From: JACVRX01 sp963819885
Lineage (GTDB): Bacteria > Actinomycetota > Actinomycetes > Jiangellales > Jiangellaceae
Length of the DNA stretch: 64,000 bases
Direction of reading: 5' to 3'
Assembly: GCA_963819885.1 (NCBI GenBank)
Contig: CAWFXV010000010.1
Location: forward strand, 1-64,000
Shown here: positions 60,870-64,000 of the stretch, in pieces
Numbering within the stretch: the stretch's first letter is position 1
Layout: every line of letters starts with the position of its first letter
Position numbers and translations under genes: made by a program
Notes under the pieces: generated by a model
The model's input: only the letters and a program-made list of their open reading frames with translations
Databases searched by the model: none
Told to the model about the DNA's origin: nothing

Positions 60870-62123
60870 ATGACCGCGATCGAGATCATCGACGCCGAGG
60901 TGCGCGACGTCGTGCGTCGCGAGGGTATCGACCCGGTGGCCGATCCGATCGCCATTCGGACCATCGTCGACAGCGTCATCGCGAGTTATGACGAGCGCAG
61001 CCTGAGCCGACCCCTCCCGCCGCTGGGGGATTCACAGTCGGTGGCACGAACCGTGCTCGATGCGGTCGCCGGCTTCGGGCCACTGCAGCCCTACCTCGAC
61101 GATCCCATCGTAGAGGAAATCTGGATCAACGAACCCAGCAAGGTCTTCGTCGCCCAGCGCGGTCGCAGCGAACTCACCACGACGATCTTCACGGCTGCCG
61201 AGATCCGCGACCTGGTCGAGCGCATGCTCAAATCCTCGGGCCGGCGCATTGACCTCTCCTCACCGTTCGTGGACGCGATGCTGCCGGACGGCAGCCGCCT
61301 GCACGTCGTCATCCCCGACATCACTGCCGAGCACTGGGCCGTGAACATTCGCAAGTTCATCGTTCGCGCGAACCATCTCGATGAACTGGTCGGCCTCGGC
61401 ACACTCACCGCGCCGGCCGCGAGTTTTCTGGATGCCTGCGTGGTGGCCGGGCTCAACGTGCTCGTGGCTGGTGGCACCCAAGCGGGCAAGACCACCATGC
61501 TCAACTGCCTGACTGCCGCTGTACCTGCCCGGGAACGGGTGATCACCTGCGAGGAGGTCTTCGAGCTCAAAGTCCCGTTGCCCGATGTGGTGCGAATGCA
61601 GACCAGGCAACCGAACCTGGAAGGAACAGGGGAGATCAGCCTCCGGCATCTCGTCCGGGAGGCGTTGCGGATGCGCCCGCAACGCATTGTGGTCGGTGAG
61701 GTTCGCCAGCAGGAGTGCCTCGACCTGTTGATTGCGCTCAATTCGGGGATCCCTGGGATGTGCACGATCCACGCGAACTCGGCTCGGGAAGCCATCACCA
61801 AGATGTGCACGCTGCCACTGCTGGCCGGAGAGAACATCGGCAGCCGATTCGTGGTGCCGACCGTCGCCGGCTGCGTCGACATCATCGTCCACCTCGCGAC
61901 CGAACCCGACGGTTCTCGCCGAGTACGCGAGATCGTCGCCGTGCCCGGTCGGGTGGAGGGCGATGTCGTCGAGCTCGAGCCGATCTTCGCCCGGCGCGGC
62001 GGGCAACTGATGCGCATCGACGGCTATCCGCCACACGTCGAGCGGTTCGAACGGGTCGGCCTCGACGTGGCGAAGGTCCTCGGCGAGTCGCCGGGGGTTG
62101 GCGAGCGGGAAGGCGCCGCCTGA
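60870..62123 (+). CDS. tadA: Tad secretion ATPase (CpaF/TadA type)
   Basis: 417 residues, type II/IV secretion ATPase. GFGPLQPYLDDPIVEEIWINEP is the N-terminal CpaF motif; Walker A is degenerate-normal GGTQAGKTTMLN; MRPQRIVVGEVRQQECLDLL is the Asp-box/Walker B; CTIHANSAREAITKMC is the His box. Powers Flp pilus assembly. No tadZ/cpaE gene lies upstream. The stop overlaps tadB (TGATG). Confidence 0.93.
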   Translation: MTAIEIIDAEVRDVVRREGIDPVADPIAIRTIVDSVIASYDERSLSRPLPPLGDSQSVARTVLDAVAGFGPLQPYLDDPIVEEIWINEPSKVFVAQRGRSELTTTIFTAAEIRDLVERMLKSSGRRIDLSSPFVDAMLPDGSRLHVVIPDITAEHWAVNIRKFIVRANHLDELVGLGTLTAPAASFLDACVVAGLNVLVAGGTQAGKTTMLNCLTAAVPARERVITCEEVFELKVPLPDVVRMQTRQPNLEGTGEISLRHLVREALRMRPQRIVVGEVRQQECLDLLIALNSGIPGMCTIHANSAREAITKMCTLPLLAGENIGSRFVVPTVAGCVDIIVHLATEPDGSRRVREIVAVPGRVEGDVVELEPIFARRGGQLMRIDGYPPHVERFERVGLDVAKVLGESPGVGEREGAA

Positions 62124-62986
62124 TGGGTGCGCTGCTGGGATTGATGCTCGGCGTGGGACTACTGCTTGTCTGGCGGTCGGCTCTCGGGCCACGGAAGCCG
62201 CGCATCATCCGACGAGGACCGAGGGTCCGGCAACGGATCGCCGACATGATCGCGGAGGCCGGCATCGAGGTCGTCACGCCGCGGCAGATCTTGGCGTCGT
62301 GCGCCGGTGCCGGCGTTTTCGTCACGCTGGTGTTCCTTGTGTTCTCCCGGACCTGGCCGGTAGCGCTGGCGTTCGGCGCATTCGCGACCTACGCGCCCAT
62401 CGCGCTGTTGCGCTTCCGGGTCCGCCAACGACGCAACGAGTTGCGCGACCTGTGGCCTGATGCGGTAGACAATCTCGCATCGGCTGTTCGGGCCGGGCTG
62501 TCCCTTCCAGAGGCACTGACCCAGCTCGGCGTGCGCGGCCCGGCCGGCTTGCGCGTGCCGTTCCTTCGTTTCGCCGAGGACTACCGGGCGTCCGGTCGGT
62601 TCAACGAGTGTCTTGACCGGCTCAAGGACCGGCTCGCCGATCCGACTGGAGACCGGATCTGCGAGTCGCTGCGAATCGCCCGTGAAGTCGGCGGCACAGA
62701 TCTCGGCCGCTTACTGCGGACGCTTTCGTCGTTCCTTCGCGACGATGCTCGAACGCGGGCTGAGTTGGAAACCAGACAGAGCTGGGTCGTCAATGCCGCC
62801 AGGCTCGCCGTTGCCGCTCCGTGGCTGCTGCTCGGGCTGCTCAGCCTGCGGACGGAGTCGGTCCGCGCATACAACGCTCCCGGCGGTTGGGTGGTGCTGG
62901 CCATCGGCGCAACGACTTGCCTGGTCGCCTATCGGCTGATGCTTCGCCTCGGCAGACTGCCCGAGGATGCTCGGGTGCTGCGATGA
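62123..62986 (+). CDS. tadB: Tad pilus inner-membrane protein TadB
   Basis: 287 residues, T2SF/GspF domain. N-terminal helix, two central helices (FVTLVFLVFSRTWPVALAFG), then the F-domain: LWPDAVDNLASAVRAGLSLPEAL and REVGGTDLGRLLRTLSSFLRDDARTRAELE, then two C-terminal helices. ATG 62123 overlaps the tadA stop; ATGA overlap with tadC. Confidence 0.9.
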   Translation: MGALLGLMLGVGLLLVWRSALGPRKPRIIRRGPRVRQRIADMIAEAGIEVVTPRQILASCAGAGVFVTLVFLVFSRTWPVALAFGAFATYAPIALLRFRVRQRRNELRDLWPDAVDNLASAVRAGLSLPEALTQLGVRGPAGLRVPFLRFAEDYRASGRFNECLDRLKDRLADPTGDRICESLRIAREVGGTDLGRLLRTLSSFLRDDARTRAELETRQSWVVNAARLAVAAPWLLLGLLSLRTESVRAYNAPGGWVVLAIGATTCLVAYRLMLRLGRLPEDARVLR

Positions 62987-63930
62987 CACCAGGCGCTGTC
63001 TCAGGCGCATTCCTCGGCCTGGTCGTCGGCAGCGGGCTGGTCTTGACCTGGTCGCGATTGCCGCTGCGCCGGCGGCCGACTCTGGACGCTCGGCTGGCGC
63101 CCTATGTCGGTGAGCTCTCCGCGGAGACGGCGCGCCGGCGGTACCTCCAGGACGCTCGCACGGTGACGCCGTTTCCCACTTTCGAGCGGCTGCTCCGACC
63201 GCATCTCGCCGATGGCGCGGACCTGCTCGAGCGGATCCTCGGTGGCGGTACGTCAATTCGTCGTCGCCTCGACCAGTCCGGTAGTGCCTTGTCCTTACCC
63301 GAGTTCCGGATCGAGCAGTTGATCTGGGCCAGCGCAGGTTTTACGGCGGCAGTCGGCGTGAGCGTGCTTCTTCTCGGCGGTGGAGGTTCCCCGATCCTGC
63401 TGTTGGTGTTCTGTGCAGCCTGTGGGGTCGGGGGCCTGGTCGCCCGCGATCACCGGCTCACCAGGGCGGTCCGCGACCGAGAGCAGCGGATGCTCGCGGA
63501 GTTCCCGACGATCGCCGACCTGCTGGCGTTGTCAGTCGCTGCCGGAGAGGGACCCGTGGGTGCTCTCGAACGGGTAGCCCGAGTGAGCAGCGGAGAGCTC
63601 GCTCGCGAGATGCGCCGAGCGCTCGCCGACGCCCGAACCGGCGCCGGATTCGTCCAGGCACTCGACGGGGTCGCCGACCGGACGACGCTCGCTCCGCTCG
63701 CGCGGTTCGTCGACGGTGTTGCCGTCGCGGTGGAACGAGGCACGCCGCTGGGCGACGTGTTGCGCGCCCAGGCAGCCGACGTCCGCGAGGCGCGCAAGCG
63801 CAACCTGCTCGAGATCGGTGGCCGGAAGGAGATCGCCATGATGATCCCGGTGATCTTCCTCGTCCTTCCGGTCACCATTCTGTTCGCTCTCTATCCGGGG
63901 CTGGTCCAGATCAGCTCCGTCGTTCCGTGA
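62983..63930 (+). CDS. tadC: Tad pilus inner-membrane protein TadC
   Basis: 315 residues, second T2SF-type protein. FPTIADLLALSVAAGEGPVGALERVARVS and EIGGRKEIAMMIPVIFLVLPVTILFALYPGL are the TadC/GspF signatures. Forms the platform with TadB. Ribosome start coupled to tadB. Confidence 0.9.
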   Translation: MTPGAVSGAFLGLVVGSGLVLTWSRLPLRRRPTLDARLAPYVGELSAETARRRYLQDARTVTPFPTFERLLRPHLADGADLLERILGGGTSIRRRLDQSGSALSLPEFRIEQLIWASAGFTAAVGVSVLLLGGGGSPILLLVFCAACGVGGLVARDHRLTRAVRDREQRMLAEFPTIADLLALSVAAGEGPVGALERVARVSSGELAREMRRALADARTGAGFVQALDGVADRTTLAPLARFVDGVAVAVERGTPLGDVLRAQAADVREARKRNLLEIGGRKEIAMMIPVIFLVLPVTILFALYPGLVQISSVVP

Positions 63931-63952
63931 GACCCATAGACCAGGAGGCCCT

Positions 63953-64000
63953 GTGACGCACCGAAGAATTCAGCAACGGCTCTGGCGGCTCTCGCTCCGC
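63953..64000 (+). CDS. start of next Tad-locus gene, 3' truncated by window edge
   Basis: GTG 63953 with AGGAGG 4 bases upstream opens VTHRRIQQRLWRLSLR. Only 16 residues are visible. Order in Tad loci suggests a Flp pilin or TadE-like pseudopilin, but the sequence is too short to tell. Confidence 0.55.
   Translation, partial: MTHRRIQQRLWRLSLR

Noticed and set aside
61178..61193. A 16-base stretch in tadA identical to the R1 arm
   Set aside because: It lies inside a well conserved coding region (TTTIFTAAE) and lacks the partner arm, so I do not call it an R1 copy, though the match is striking.

Overview
The window is a stretch of high-GC actinobacterial chromosome. Two mycothiol genes (mca at the left edge, mshB at 33.5 kb), a DUF3117 gene, the actinobacterial form of DapD, a GlgM-type glycosyltransferase, DUF3618/DUF4235 genes, frequent GTG starts and at least eleven apparently leaderless genes all point to Actinomycetia. 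From memory, the gene order follows two Mycobacterium tuberculosis blocks: about Rv1082-Rv1112 (mca, small membrane protein, YyaL, hemolysin III, short-chain cis-prenyltransferase, phoH2, fumarase, xseB, xseA, ispH, ychF) and about Rv1170-Rv1213 (mshB, ferredoxin, dapC-like, dapD, dapE, LOG, folP2, DivIVA-like, tag, DUF3117, glgM, glgC). I cannot name the genus.

Layout: 0-8 kb is the conserved mca-to-fumarase block; phoH has a structured leader that resembles a yybP-ykoY aptamer. At 8.7-10.2 kb lies an IS110-family element. At 10.2-14.9 kb are two coupled DUF1707 proteins, a molybdate operon (HTH-TOBE regulator, modA, modB, modC) and xseB. At 14.9-20.6 kb an accessory stretch separates xseB from xseA: two GNAT relics, a broken glycosyltransferase-like gene and a broken XRE-family gene, followed by a small run of unknown membrane proteins with two tandem promoters in front, then DUF3618/DUF4235. 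At 20.7-27.2 kb are xseA, ispH, rmuC, ychF and several small genes including a 23-residue membrane peptide. At 27.5-33.4 kb is a peptide/oligopeptide ABC operon whose binding protein and second permease carry frameshifts.

At 33.5-53.4 kb are mshB, a VanW protein, ferredoxin, a dapC-like aminotransferase with nine indels, dapD/dapE (lysine and peptidoglycan diaminopimelate synthesis), folate synthesis (folP), DNA repair (tag), a PaaX regulator coupled to an enoyl-CoA hydratase, fdhD, and the glycogen/maltose-1-phosphate pair glgM/glgC. At 53.5-64 kb are tryptophan 2,3-dioxygenase with a large nested hairpin overlapping its promoter, a 1631-residue NAD glutamate dehydrogenase, a DUF4037 protein, and the start of a Tad/Flp pilus locus (tadA, tadB, tadC) that runs off the right edge.

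The most unusual signals are two families of intergenic repeats: R1, four octamers spaced by GATC in inverted pairs, at 2.9 and 59.5 kb; and R2, an 80-base element at 22.9 and 33.4 kb. Others are the phoH leader, the nested hairpin at 53.5 kb, the decayed accessory island that splits xseAB, and a set of single-base frameshifts in otherwise well conserved genes between 28 and 46 kb, which may be either assembly errors or recent gene loss. Family assignments come from recognised motifs; no database search was run.
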